A stretch of DNA of 64,000 nt from Cloacimonetes bacterium UBA3541 (GTDB lineage Bacteria; Cloacimonadota; Cloacimonadia; Cloacimonadales; Cloacimonadaceae), in contig DFOM01000059.1 of NCBI GenBank assembly GCA_002376725.1, forward strand, positions 62,001 to 126,000, given 5' to 3'. The notes below the pieces were generated by a model that was not told where the DNA came from, did not search any database, and worked only from the letters and a program-made list of their open reading frames with translations. Made by a program: the position numbers and the translations under genes. Position 1 is the first letter of the stretch. The number at the start of each line of letters is the position of its first letter. Of this stretch, positions 46,850-54,683 are shown piece after piece.

Positions 46850-48619
46850 TTATTTTTCGGATAAATCAAACCAGCGCTGGAGTTTTTGTTGATAGAGCTT
46901 ATTCAAGTTTTCCAGTTCCTTACTTATACGAAGATAATCAAGATGAGTGAGAGCTGGAGAAGAGTTTAGGGAATCTTCTAGATTTTTAATCTGAACTTCC
47001 AGATTTTCTATCTCCTGAGTAAGCAATTCCAATTCACGCTGTTCCTTATAGCTTAGACCTTTAACCTTATGTTGAGTCTTAGTAGCAGTATCAAGTGAAG
47101 GTTTTTTATTTTCCTTTTCTTCCTTTTGATAATCCCGTACTAATAAGTAGTCAGAATAATTTCCAGGGAATTTCCTGATGCCATCTTTTTCAAAGACAAA
47201 GAGTTGCTCCACACAGCGATCAAGTAAGAAACGGTCATGAGAGACAACCAGAAGACAGCCATTAAAATCATCCAGATAATCTTCCAAAATTTCCAGGGTT
47301 TGAATATCCAGGTCATTAGTAGGTTCATCCAGAATAATAAAATTGGCACCAAACATAAGTGATTTGAGGAGAAAGAGACGACGCAGTTCTCCTCCGGAAA
47401 GAGAAGATAGTTTTTGTTGTTGCATTTTTTCATCAAAGAGAAAATTTTTAAGCATCTCTTTGGCAGTCAATTTCCATCCTGACTTGGTCTGAATCACTTC
47501 AGAATATTGAGTTAAGTACTCAAAAACGGATAGTTCTGGATTATAGCTTTCATCCTCCTGGCGGAAAAAGGAAAAACGAGTATTGACTCCAATTTTTACA
47601 GTCCCTGAATCTGGTTCTATTTCTCCTGCTATAATCTTTAGCAAAGTGGTTTTACCGCAGCCATTAGGACCAATAATACCAATTTTTTCATTAGCTTGAA
47701 AGATATGCTCCAAATTTTGAAATAAGGTCTGTCCTTCAAAACTTTTGCTGATGTTATGAAGTTCCAGGATAGTTTTGCCCTGACGCTCCCTAGGAAAAGA
47801 GATTTTAAGTTCCGGATTTGATATTAGATAGGATTGAGAGATGAGTTTTTGGACTCTATTAATATGGTCTTTAGGTTTAGAGGTTCGAGCTTTAGCGCCT
47901 CTTTTAAGCCAATCCAGCTCCTTCTTTAATTGTGCCTGACGGCGGATTTCTTTCCTTTTTTGATCAGTTAAACGGATAAGTTTTTGCTCCACATAATCCG
48001 AATAATTGCCCTCGGTCAAATAGCAATGGCTGTGTTCTATCTCAAGAATACGATTGCAGATAGCATCCAGAAAATAGCGGTCATGGGAAACAAAGATGAG
48101 TGTCTTTTTAGACTTAGTAAGATAATCCTCCAGCCATTCAATAGTGTCCAGATCCAGATGATTAGTAGGTTCATCCAGCAAGATAAGGTCAGGTTCACTG
48201 GCTAAAACTTTAGCCAGACCAGCTTTTCTCCTTTCTCCACCCGAAAGCAAATTAAGAGGTTTTCCCCAATCGGAAAGATTCATTAAGGAAAGCATAGCTT
48301 TAAAGCGATGTTCTTCCGTTGCAGAGCTTTTAGTTAAATTCTGATTTACAACATATTGAAGGATGGTCTCTTCTGAAGGCAGAGGTTCATTCTGGGGAAG
48401 CCATCCGAGAGTTAAATCTCGTCTTTTTATAATCGTTCCTGTTGTAGGTTCAAGATTTCCAGATATTAATCTTAGAAGAGTAGATTTTCCGGAACCGTTA
48501 ATTCCCACAATGCCAATTTTATCACCACTATGAACGCCAAGATTAAGTTGGGAGAATATTACTTTGCTTCCCAGCTGCAGTGACAGATTTTCTATAGTAA
48601 GGATTACTTCAGAAGGCAT
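46850..48619 (-). CDS. ABC-F family ATPase, Uup-like
   Basis: A soluble tandem ATPase acting on the ribosome rather than in transport. From the ATG at 48619 it has 589 residues. The first ATPase domain has Walker A GINGSGKS (39-46) and signature LLSGGERRKAGLAKVL. The linker is rich in Lys/Arg (KRKEIRRQAQLKKEL). The second domain has Walker A GPNGCGKTT and LSSLSGGELRRLFLLKSL, and both have LLDEPTNHLD/ILDEPTNDLD boxes. A C-terminal coiled coil (about 520-585, ELELLTQEIENLEVQIKNLE) marks the Uup-type subgroup. A longer frame would run into the tRNA-Arg gene 11 bases upstream, so the 48619 start is correct. Confidence 0.9.
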   Translation of the reverse strand: MPSEVILTIENLSLQLGSKVIFSQLNLGVHSGDKIGIVGINGSGKSTLLRLISGNLEPTTGTIIKRRDLTLGWLPQNEPLPSEETILQYVVNQNLTKSSATEEHRFKAMLSLMNLSDWGKPLNLLSGGERRKAGLAKVLASEPDLILLDEPTNHLDLDTIEWLEDYLTKSKKTLIFVSHDRYFLDAICNRILEIEHSHCYLTEGNYSDYVEQKLIRLTDQKRKEIRRQAQLKKELDWLKRGAKARTSKPKDHINRVQKLISQSYLISNPELKISFPRERQGKTILELHNISKSFEGQTLFQNLEHIFQANEKIGIIGPNGCGKTTLLKIIAGEIEPDSGTVKIGVNTRFSFFRQEDESYNPELSVFEYLTQYSEVIQTKSGWKLTAKEMLKNFLFDEKMQQQKLSSLSGGELRRLFLLKSLMFGANFIILDEPTNDLDIQTLEILEDYLDDFNGCLLVVSHDRFLLDRCVEQLFVFEKDGIRKFPGNYSDYLLVRDYQKEEKENKKPSLDTATKTQHKVKGLSYKEQRELELLTQEIENLEVQIKNLEDSLNSSPALTHLDYLRISKELENLNKLYQQKLQRWFDLSEK

Positions 48620-48630
48620 AGATGGATAAA

Positions 48631-48707
48631 TGGCGTCCCTGAGGCGATTCGAACGCCTGACCTTCACCTTCGGAGGGTGCCACTCTATCCAGCTGAGCTA
48701 CAGGGAC
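48631..48707 (-). tRNA. tRNA-Arg, anticodon CCG
   Basis: A full cloverleaf on the minus strand. The acceptor stem GTCCCTG (from 48707) pairs with CAGGGAC. The D arm is GCTC-AGCTGGATA-GAGT, the anticodon loop CTCCGAA with anticodon CCG (reads CGG), the variable loop AGGTC, and the T arm AGGCG-TTCGAAT-CGCCT. Discriminator G and an encoded CCA end at 48631. Pair 27-43 is G-A, a mismatch at the top of the anticodon stem; the other four pairs are regular. The ABC-F gene starts 11 bases after the CCA, so both may share a transcript. Confidence 0.93.
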
Positions 48708-48737
48708 GCAGCATATTATATTCATTTATTATATTGA

Positions 48738-50171
48738 TTAAGTTTTTGTCAATCCCTTTCCCGAAGTTAGAAGTAAGCTCTCCAATTCACTTTTCCCGCA
48801 TAGATAAGAGGTTGCATAAGGAGCAAGAGGACGAATGGATTCAGCCAGTATACGAGCAAGATTACGAATTTCCCATTGGGCATTAATATCAGCACGAAGT
48901 CTAATAAGATGATATAGTTCACGAAGATTCATATTTGCCAGAATCTTTACTTTCTCTGCATTAATACGTGCATATGGCATCAGTTCAGGAGATACTTGAG
49001 CCAATTTCTGTTTCAATGAATTTGTAGCTTTTAAAAGATTTAGCCATTTTCCGTCTCTTTTGAGAGTATAGATAATCGGAGGAAAGATGTAATTATTTGG
49101 TAAATATGCTTTTTGTTTAATAATAGTCCCAACTCTATGCCTTTTAAATTGAGACCAACAACATTCAGACATAGAAAGTTCAAAAGTGTAGGTTGCAAGT
49201 TCAAAGGCACGTGGCATTTTACTCCAGGGCTGGATATTTTCAAAAACTTCTTCCCATAACTGTTTTTTGGTGGAGTTATCCAATTTTATAATAGTATCCA
49301 GACAGGAGGAAAAAGAATTTGTACATTGTTCAAAGAGCAGAGCAGCTAAGATTTTATCATCTGCCTCTGCTGTAAATTCCAGTATATGTACCGGTGAATC
49401 CGCAAAGGGTATTGCAGTAATATCAGCTTTAAGCTTAGAGGCATCAAAGGAACCGGTAAAATCCTCTTTTTCTATATAACGAATGAGTGAAGGACATAGT
49501 TCTTTAACAGATTGAAGCAAGAGATGGTAAAGTTCATGAGCTTCCGCTAACGGAGAAGTAATCAATCTTCTAAGCAGATTCTCCAGACTGCGTGCATTAA
49601 TAGTCATTCCCAGTTGAGTTTTGGTAGCAAGAGGTAAAATATATCGCGCATCTTCTTTAGCTTTGCCTTCAATTTCTGATTTTTTAAGTTCAGGTAGATT
49701 ATTTTTATAATATTCCAAGATAGCTTGCAAGCTTTCTTTATATTCATCAAAAAGAGCCTGCATAGTTTGAATATATTCATCACGAAGAGGTTTAAGAAAA
49801 GTATTTTCCAGCTCTTGAGGAATAACAAAGTCATCAGAGAAAGCCACATAACGCTGGGATTTTTCTGTGAAAGAAGCAAATCGGAGAGTTTCCACTAATT
49901 CTGTAAGTAAACGAGAAATACCAATGAGGTCAAAATTAAAGACAGAGTGTTCAGCAACAGATGAATGCCCCAATTCAAAAATAATTTTCTGATTAGAGCG
50001 ACGTGCTTTTTCCAGTTCTTTTAAAGCCTGTTCCCTAAGTTCAGTGATGGATTTTTCACTTCTGGAAATACGTGCATAAGCAGCAGATATTACTTCTGGA
50101 GTAGCAGTTTCAGTATTTAGCTTACGAATTAAAGAGTTATCTATATTATAGCCAGCGAGATTGACTTGCAT
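48738..50171 (-). CDS. Tandem ThyX-like protein (FAD-dependent thymidylate synthase family)
   Basis: ThyX makes dTMP from dUMP with methylene-tetrahydrofolate and FAD. This 477-residue protein contains two ThyX-like halves, about 25-225 and 255-470, whereas classical ThyX is a single domain of about 220-250. Half 1 has GHSSVAEH (68-75) and TLRFASFTEKSQRY (95-108), and ends with ARYILPLATKTQLGMTINAR (175-194). Half 2 has QFKRHRVGTIIKQKAY (341-356) and MNLRELYHLIRLRADINAQW. The family signature RHRxxSxNExSxRY is therefore split: half 1 lost RH, half 2 lost the SxRY part. Enzyme activity is probable but not certain. DeoC, another deoxynucleotide gene, lies just upstream. Confidence 0.75.
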   Translation of the reverse strand: MQVNLAGYNIDNSLIRKLNTETATPEVISAAYARISRSEKSITELREQALKELEKARRSNQKIIFELGHSSVAEHSVFNFDLIGISRLLTELVETLRFASFTEKSQRYVAFSDDFVIPQELENTFLKPLRDEYIQTMQALFDEYKESLQAILEYYKNNLPELKKSEIEGKAKEDARYILPLATKTQLGMTINARSLENLLRRLITSPLAEAHELYHLLLQSVKELCPSLIRYIEKEDFTGSFDASKLKADITAIPFADSPVHILEFTAEADDKILAALLFEQCTNSFSSCLDTIIKLDNSTKKQLWEEVFENIQPWSKMPRAFELATYTFELSMSECCWSQFKRHRVGTIIKQKAYLPNNYIFPPIIYTLKRDGKWLNLLKATNSLKQKLAQVSPELMPYARINAEKVKILANMNLRELYHLIRLRADINAQWEIRNLARILAESIRPLAPYATSYLCGKSELESLLLTSGKGLTKT

Positions 50172-50182
50172 TGTAATCCTAT

Positions 50183-50956
50183 TTAGAGCAATGCTTTCAC
50201 ATTGCTTGCCCCTATACGATTAGCACCTGCATCCAACATTGCAATGGCTTGTTCTCTGGTGCGGATTCCACCTGCAGCCTTAACTCCCATCTTGGGTCCC
50301 ACAATCTCTCTTAAAAGCCGAACATTCTCCACGGTTGCTCCAGCTGTTCCAAATCCGGTGGAGGTCTTAACGAAATCTGCTCCTGCTTTTTTAGCATAAA
50401 GAGCACAGGTAATAATTTCTTCCCTGGAAAGGTAACAGGTCTCCAGAATAACTTTGAGGAGGACATCATTGGTATGAGCCATCTCTGCAATATTTTTTAC
50501 CATTTGATAGGAATGAAGAGGATGACCACTCTTAACCGCACTCAGGTTTTGCACCATATCCAGTTCTTCAATACCGGTATTTATAACAGCAAGGGCTTCT
50601 GCAGCAACGGCATAGATATAGCTTGCCCCGAGAGGAAAATTGATAACAGTACAGGATTTTACGGTTGAAGTTAGCCTAAGTTGAAGTGGATGCGAAAAGT
50701 GAGAATTAACACACACTGCAGCACATTTATAATCATTGGCAAGGTCACAAAGAGCATTAACTTCACTTTGGGTAGCATCGGCTTTAAGTAATGTGGCATC
50801 AATGACGGAAGCAATATCAGCTGAAGGATCATAAAGTTGGTCAGGTTGATCTGCTCGACAGATAGCACAGCCTAAGCAAATCTGATGTCCACCTCCACAT
50901 TTACAGGGGGGATTATCTCCAAAAAGTTTACGCGCGATATATTCTATTTCGTTCAT
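50183..50956 (-). CDS. deoC: Deoxyribose-phosphate aldolase with cysteine-rich N-terminus
   Basis: Splits 2-deoxyribose-5-phosphate into glyceraldehyde-3-phosphate and acetaldehyde in deoxynucleoside catabolism. I start at the ATG at 50956 (AGAGGTG upstream), giving 257 residues. The TIM-barrel aldolase region from about residue 47 has IDATLLKADAT, VCVNSHF, DMVQNLSAVKSG, KVILETCYLS and the Schiff-base motif GADFVKTSTGFG. Before it lies an N-terminal extension with five cysteines, C18, C20, C27, C30 and C33 (CKCGGGHQICLGCAIC), a pattern able to bind a metal. Its thyX neighbour starts 11 bases downstream of the stop, so they form an operon. Confidence 0.9.
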   Translation of the reverse strand: MNEIEYIARKLFGDNPPCKCGGGHQICLGCAICRADQPDQLYDPSADIASVIDATLLKADATQSEVNALCDLANDYKCAAVCVNSHFSHPLQLRLTSTVKSCTVINFPLGASYIYAVAAEALAVINTGIEELDMVQNLSAVKSGHPLHSYQMVKNIAEMAHTNDVLLKVILETCYLSREEIITCALYAKKAGADFVKTSTGFGTAGATVENVRLLREIVGPKMGVKAAGGIRTREQAIAMLDAGANRIGASNVKALL

Positions 50957-51044
50957 ATAGCACCTCTCATAGATTTTTTTCTTGATTCCACTACTAATTG
51001 TCAATAGGCAGCTTTAATATCGGAGCCACGACTTCTTCGCAAGG

Positions 51045-51299
51045 TTATTGTTTGAGACAAAGCTTTTCTAGCTTTTTAACTATCTGTACTTCTCCTTTTA
51101 GCTCGATTCTGACGGTTCTGGTTATGACTCGTTCATCACCGTACTTATAAATTCACTTATAAATTGTTTGTTTAGGTATTCCATAAAGTAATGATACTTC
51201 GGCAATAGTGTTTCGCCCACTATGAATATCATCTAGTATCTTTAGACAAAACGCTTCACTGTAGTGGACATTAGTATTAGATCTGCGAGGATCATTCAT
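51045..51299 (-). pseudogene. IS3-type transposase OrfA remnant with in-frame stop
   Basis: Translation from the ATG at 51299 gives a short helix-turn-helix protein, with HYSEAFCLKILDDIHSGRNT then IAEVSLLYGIPKQTIYK. There is a TGA at codon 49 exactly where IS3-family OrfA proteins usually have the W of YKWxxKYG. It then continues IYKYGDERVITRTVRIELKG and EVQIVKKLEKLCLKQ to a TAA at 51045. The leucine-zipper-like end and the whole OrfB (DDE catalytic) gene are missing. One base change restores the 84-residue frame. Confidence 0.75.
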
Positions 51300-51336
51300 A
51301 ATCTTCCCCTAATTTTTGTCCACTATTTTCAGGACA
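51045..51336 (-). mobile_element. Degenerate insertion sequence end (IS3-like)
   Basis: Besides the orfA remnant, the upstream side keeps what looks like the element's terminal repeat: TGTCC-ACTATTTTCA-GGACA at 51317-51336, itself an imperfect palindrome, 18 bases before the orfA ATG. No matching second end was found in the window, so the element has lost its distal part. The remaining bases between deoC and the beta-helix gene show no other feature. Confidence 0.55.
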
Positions 51337-51425
51337 CCTCAAACATTCTCCATTAAAAGTATTCTTAATTCTCCATCTTCTATGTGCATCTCTGTTCCCT
51401 CCGAGCCCTCTGTGTTGAACCCCCA

Positions 51426-53765
51426 TCATTTTATCACAGTCACCTTAATTGCCTTGACCAGCCTGCTATCTTGTTGTATCCGGCAGAAATAGATGCCACT
51501 GGATACGGCTTTACCATTATCGTCATCCCCATTCCACCAGAAGCTATGCGAGCCCTTACTGAATGAACCGCTGCTGATAGTCCGGACTAACTGACCCTTG
51601 AGGTTATAGATTTCCAGTTTGATTTCGGATTGCTTCTTCAAGTCCAGGCAGATTTCCGCCCTGCCCAAAAAGGGATTGGGATGAATTCTTAGGCTAAGGA
51701 TTTCAGATGGCACAGGAATCACATCTTCAGTTATATTGGTTTGTCCATGCCACTCATAGGCACCCATATCAATTTGGGAACCATAGATCCGGTCATCTCC
51801 GGCCAGATCAGTCAGCGGTAGCATGTACCAATCTGGCAGGGTAAAAATGCTCCAATCGGTTGTCCCGGCGTCAATACAGGGAGAATCTGGTCCCAGGGTA
51901 TAGGGTAAATTCGCTGTATAGGCATAAAACATAGGATCCGTATCCAGATTTGTACCATACCATTCAATCAGGTTATCCGGGCTTAGATTGTAAAACGAAT
52001 CCCCTGGTTCCGTTTCAGGGCCAATCAGGCTATTCAGAAAACGCAGACGTGATGGAAGGTGTTCACAATCCATCCGGAAATTATATCTTAAGTTATTGCT
52101 GATGATGCTATTGATGAAAGTTGCTCTGGCATCTGTTCCCATCGTTATTCCGGCTCCCCTGTAAGCCGTGCCGTAGTTATCACTTATGGTGGCATTGATG
52201 AAATAGTTCTCCATAGTTGTGGGTATATCAGCACAACTAATATAGATGCTCGTGCATATATCCCAATCCACTGTGTTGGTTACACAACCGGTAACTTGCA
52301 GATTGGTGATGATGTTATCATTACCCGCAAATTGTGGGTTATTGAGAGTCAATGCCATAGCTCTCCCACCTCTGACCCCGATAGGAGGATGATAAAAGTG
52401 GTGGATGCGGATGTTTTCAGCGGTCAGGTTTCCACCTCCAACATAGATTGCCAGAGTGCCCATACAATCTTCTATGGTGATATTCTTCATAATCAGGCTT
52501 TCGGGATAGGTAAAATCTATCAACCTGTAGTCTCTATTATAATCAGACGGGCGGCAATTCCGGAAGGTCAAGTTTTCCAGGGTTATACTGAACTTGTCCA
52601 TATACTCATAATTAACGCTCCTGGAAATCCCTGAAATCAGATTTTCCAGGATATACACATTATCTGTGATTGCCTCAAAAGTTATGTTGCGAATTGCAAT
52701 TTCCTTCTCCGAGTCCCAAATTATGCAAAACACATTGGGTGAATTGAAGATAGTTCCTTCTTCGCTTTCCCCAACTATACTTACATAGCTGCGCAAGTTG
52801 AGAGGAAAGAGCTGATCCTGTCCATAATAGCCATTGGCGAGATGAATCGTTTGCTGATGCAAACTATCCGCCTTCACTTTCAGCAGGGCAAGAGCTATGG
52901 TCTTCAAAGGAGTATCCGGGCTTAAGCCGCTATTGTTGTCATCACCCTCAGGGCTCACATAAAAATCTGCATACTGGGGCGTGATAACCGCTGAATTATA
53001 CTCTAAAATATACGGGGCGGGGCTGTTGCTTGAAGTTGTAATCACTTTCACGAACTCCACAATGTAATCAGCAGAATATGGAACCGTGAATCTATCCAGA
53101 TATATCTGCCATTCCATTTCTTCATTCATACCAATATAAATATCATTGTTTAGAGCGCTGTAATTCCAAAAAACGCTACACCTATTAACCGGATCAAATA
53201 TAAAAGGCTCGGAATTTCCAACAATACTAATAGCTGATGAGAAAACCGCATGGTTGTAGGCAACAACTGTTCCTGCCAGATATCCTGGGCTATAATAACT
53301 GAAGATAGCGGAACCACCTTTGGCAGTGTTATACATTATCTGGCAATTCACTATACTAAAGGAACTTTCGGAAACAAAAATTGCACCACCATATCTAAGA
53401 TTATCTGTCAGGGCTATAAACCCAATTCCATTCGTCAGGTAAAGCCCTTGTATCCAAATATTTGAGTTTCCTGAAACATAAAAACAGCCACCCGTCTGAT
53501 TTCCATTCACCACAGTATTGGCAATATAGGTGCTGTCTCCGGTGATCATTTCCAGGCTGCCAATTGTCAAGTGCCTGGATACGATCTCAATATTCTCATA
53601 ATAGATTCCAGGATGAACGAGAATTGTATCCTGGTCCGCAGCAGAATTCACTGCTGCCTGAATGTGAGAATACGCTTGTGATCCATCGCTTGCCACCTGA
53701 AGAATGGCAGCAGAAACCATCAGGGGCATCAGGAGTAGGGCAAACAGGATAATTTTCATTTTCAT
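51426..53765 (-). CDS. Secreted right-handed beta-helix protein with sorting domain
   Basis: The start is the ATG at 53765 (GAGGAG at proper spacing), giving 779 residues with signal peptide MKMKIILFALLLMPLMVSA. A parallel beta-helix follows: QAAVNSAADQDTILVHPGIY (about 37-56), IQGLYLTNG, and a DUF1565-type segment VSPEGDDNNSGLSPDTPLKT near 265-285. Many short repeats such as ITFEAITDNVYI and ATFINSIISNN then lead to a final DIDAGTTDW/GSQIDMGAYEWHG end cap. The C-terminal sorting domain (about 695-779; HPNPFLGRAEI, LEIYNLKGQLV, VSSGIYFCRI) matches that of the other secreted proteins here. Its GC looks higher than the neighbours'. Substrate or partner unknown. Confidence 0.85.
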   Translation of the reverse strand: MKMKIILFALLLMPLMVSAAILQVASDGSQAYSHIQAAVNSAADQDTILVHPGIYYENIEIVSRHLTIGSLEMITGDSTYIANTVVNGNQTGGCFYVSGNSNIWIQGLYLTNGIGFIALTDNLRYGGAIFVSESSFSIVNCQIMYNTAKGGSAIFSYYSPGYLAGTVVAYNHAVFSSAISIVGNSEPFIFDPVNRCSVFWNYSALNNDIYIGMNEEMEWQIYLDRFTVPYSADYIVEFVKVITTSSNSPAPYILEYNSAVITPQYADFYVSPEGDDNNSGLSPDTPLKTIALALLKVKADSLHQQTIHLANGYYGQDQLFPLNLRSYVSIVGESEEGTIFNSPNVFCIIWDSEKEIAIRNITFEAITDNVYILENLISGISRSVNYEYMDKFSITLENLTFRNCRPSDYNRDYRLIDFTYPESLIMKNITIEDCMGTLAIYVGGGNLTAENIRIHHFYHPPIGVRGGRAMALTLNNPQFAGNDNIITNLQVTGCVTNTVDWDICTSIYISCADIPTTMENYFINATISDNYGTAYRGAGITMGTDARATFINSIISNNLRYNFRMDCEHLPSRLRFLNSLIGPETEPGDSFYNLSPDNLIEWYGTNLDTDPMFYAYTANLPYTLGPDSPCIDAGTTDWSIFTLPDWYMLPLTDLAGDDRIYGSQIDMGAYEWHGQTNITEDVIPVPSEILSLRIHPNPFLGRAEICLDLKKQSEIKLEIYNLKGQLVRTISSGSFSKGSHSFWWNGDDDNGKAVSSGIYFCRIQQDSRLVKAIKVTVIK

Positions 53766-53797
53766 AACATATTCTCCTCGCAATAATTGTGCCAATA

Positions 53798-54070
53798 TTA
53801 TATAATATATAGGGATGGGAAGAGGAATTCCCCTTCCCATCCATTGGGGTTATTATTTGTATATGTTGAAGAACTTCCTCCCAGGCTTTTGAGTTTTAGT
53901 AAACACGGATTTGTGAAATCATACCAGCTACTTGTTTGAACCTGAGAAGTTAATGCATTCTTTTTTAATCCCATAAATGCCCTCAGCTTACAATCCGCCA
54001 TTAGCATTATTGTAGTACTTATTAATAAAATGGCACAAAGCGCTGTTACTTTAACTATTGTCTTAGAAAT
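53798..54070 (-). CDS. Possible small lipoprotein without a standard start codon
   Basis: A frame ending at 53798 reads, from an ATT at 54070, ISKTIVKVTALCAILLIST, then TIMLMADC with a lipobox-like LMADC, and then a polar 60-residue tail with LKLKSLGGSSSTYTNNNPNG and WEGEFLFPS. A GGAGG lies just upstream of the ATT, but the first ATG (54007) falls inside the hydrophobic part. Either ATT is the start, or the start codon was lost by mutation. The end lies 32 bases before the beta-helix gene. Not a recognised family. Confidence 0.4.
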   Translation of the reverse strand: MSKTIVKVTALCAILLISTTIMLMADCKLRAFMGLKKNALTSQVQTSSWYDFTNPCLLKLKSLGGSSSTYTNNNPNGWEGEFLFPSLYII

Positions 54071-54431
54071 TTTTCCTCCAGCCTATTTTGGGCTTTTTTT
54101 CTTGGGCATATAACTATTTATTAGTATTTTATTTTTCCCCGCATTCTCAAGGTAAGTCAGAATCTAAACAGATAATGAAGATACGGGCTGATTCATTCTT
54201 CAATGCTATGGTGGATGTTCGCTTGCATCGGACTATACCGCAGTTAAGCAGAGCACAGCCATCATTAGATTGAAAAGTATAACTTTTACTATCCTGATCT
54301 CCAAAGTATCATAGATTTTTTTCTTATCTATAAATACATAACTAATTGTTTCCCTTGAGTCCCAAATGTTGGTATAAATTCCAACTCATTGTTTCTCAGG
54401 TTGTTTGAGAGCATCTGATATCCCTCGTTAC
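54071..54431. other. Gap after truncated rlmN
   Basis: These 361 bases should contain the remainder of rlmN but do not: no frame shows the radical-SAM motif CxxxCxxC. A plus-strand open frame at 54088-54273 looks like a chance frame. No RNA gene or terminator is recognised. Confidence 0.45.
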
Positions 54432-54683
54432 TCACAATCTATGTAAAGCCAAACGCCCAATTGCATTATTTTCGTCTCTTGAATCCAAGTCAAGTTCTTT
54501 TTCATCAAATGCTTGCTCTAAATAGCTTTGCAAATTAGCGGGAAGATCCGTTATCTGATAAGGGTCAAAGACCTTTTTTTCATAAATCCATTTTAGCAAT
54601 TGACGAGAATGATAAACAGGAAAATCGGAAGCTAAAAAGTTGTGCAATTGCTCAGGTTGAACACCATAAATGCTATTTAACAT
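54432..54683 (-). pseudogene. rlmN: rlmN fragment (23S rRNA/tRNA adenine-C2 methyltransferase), N-terminal part only
   Basis: The 83-residue frame matches the N-terminal domain of RlmN: SDFPVYHSRQLLKWIYEKKV, FDPYQITDLPANLQSYLEQAF and ELDLDSRDENNAIG. It then leaves the family sequence (RLALHRL) and stops. Full RlmN has about 340-350 residues; the radical-SAM core with its CxxxCxxC cluster motif is absent from the following sequence. The start overlaps the ricT stop by 7 bases, so it was once the last gene of the operon. The break borders the rearranged region at 51-54 kb. Confidence 0.85.

Noticed and set aside
48620..48667. Longer N-terminus for the ABC-F protein
   Set aside because: The added 16 residues are translated from the 3' end of the tRNA-Arg gene; the ATG at 48619 fits the family N-terminus.
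54088..54273. Plus-strand open frame of 61 codons
   Set aside because: No ribosome site, no family resemblance and no neighbour on that strand; probably chance.
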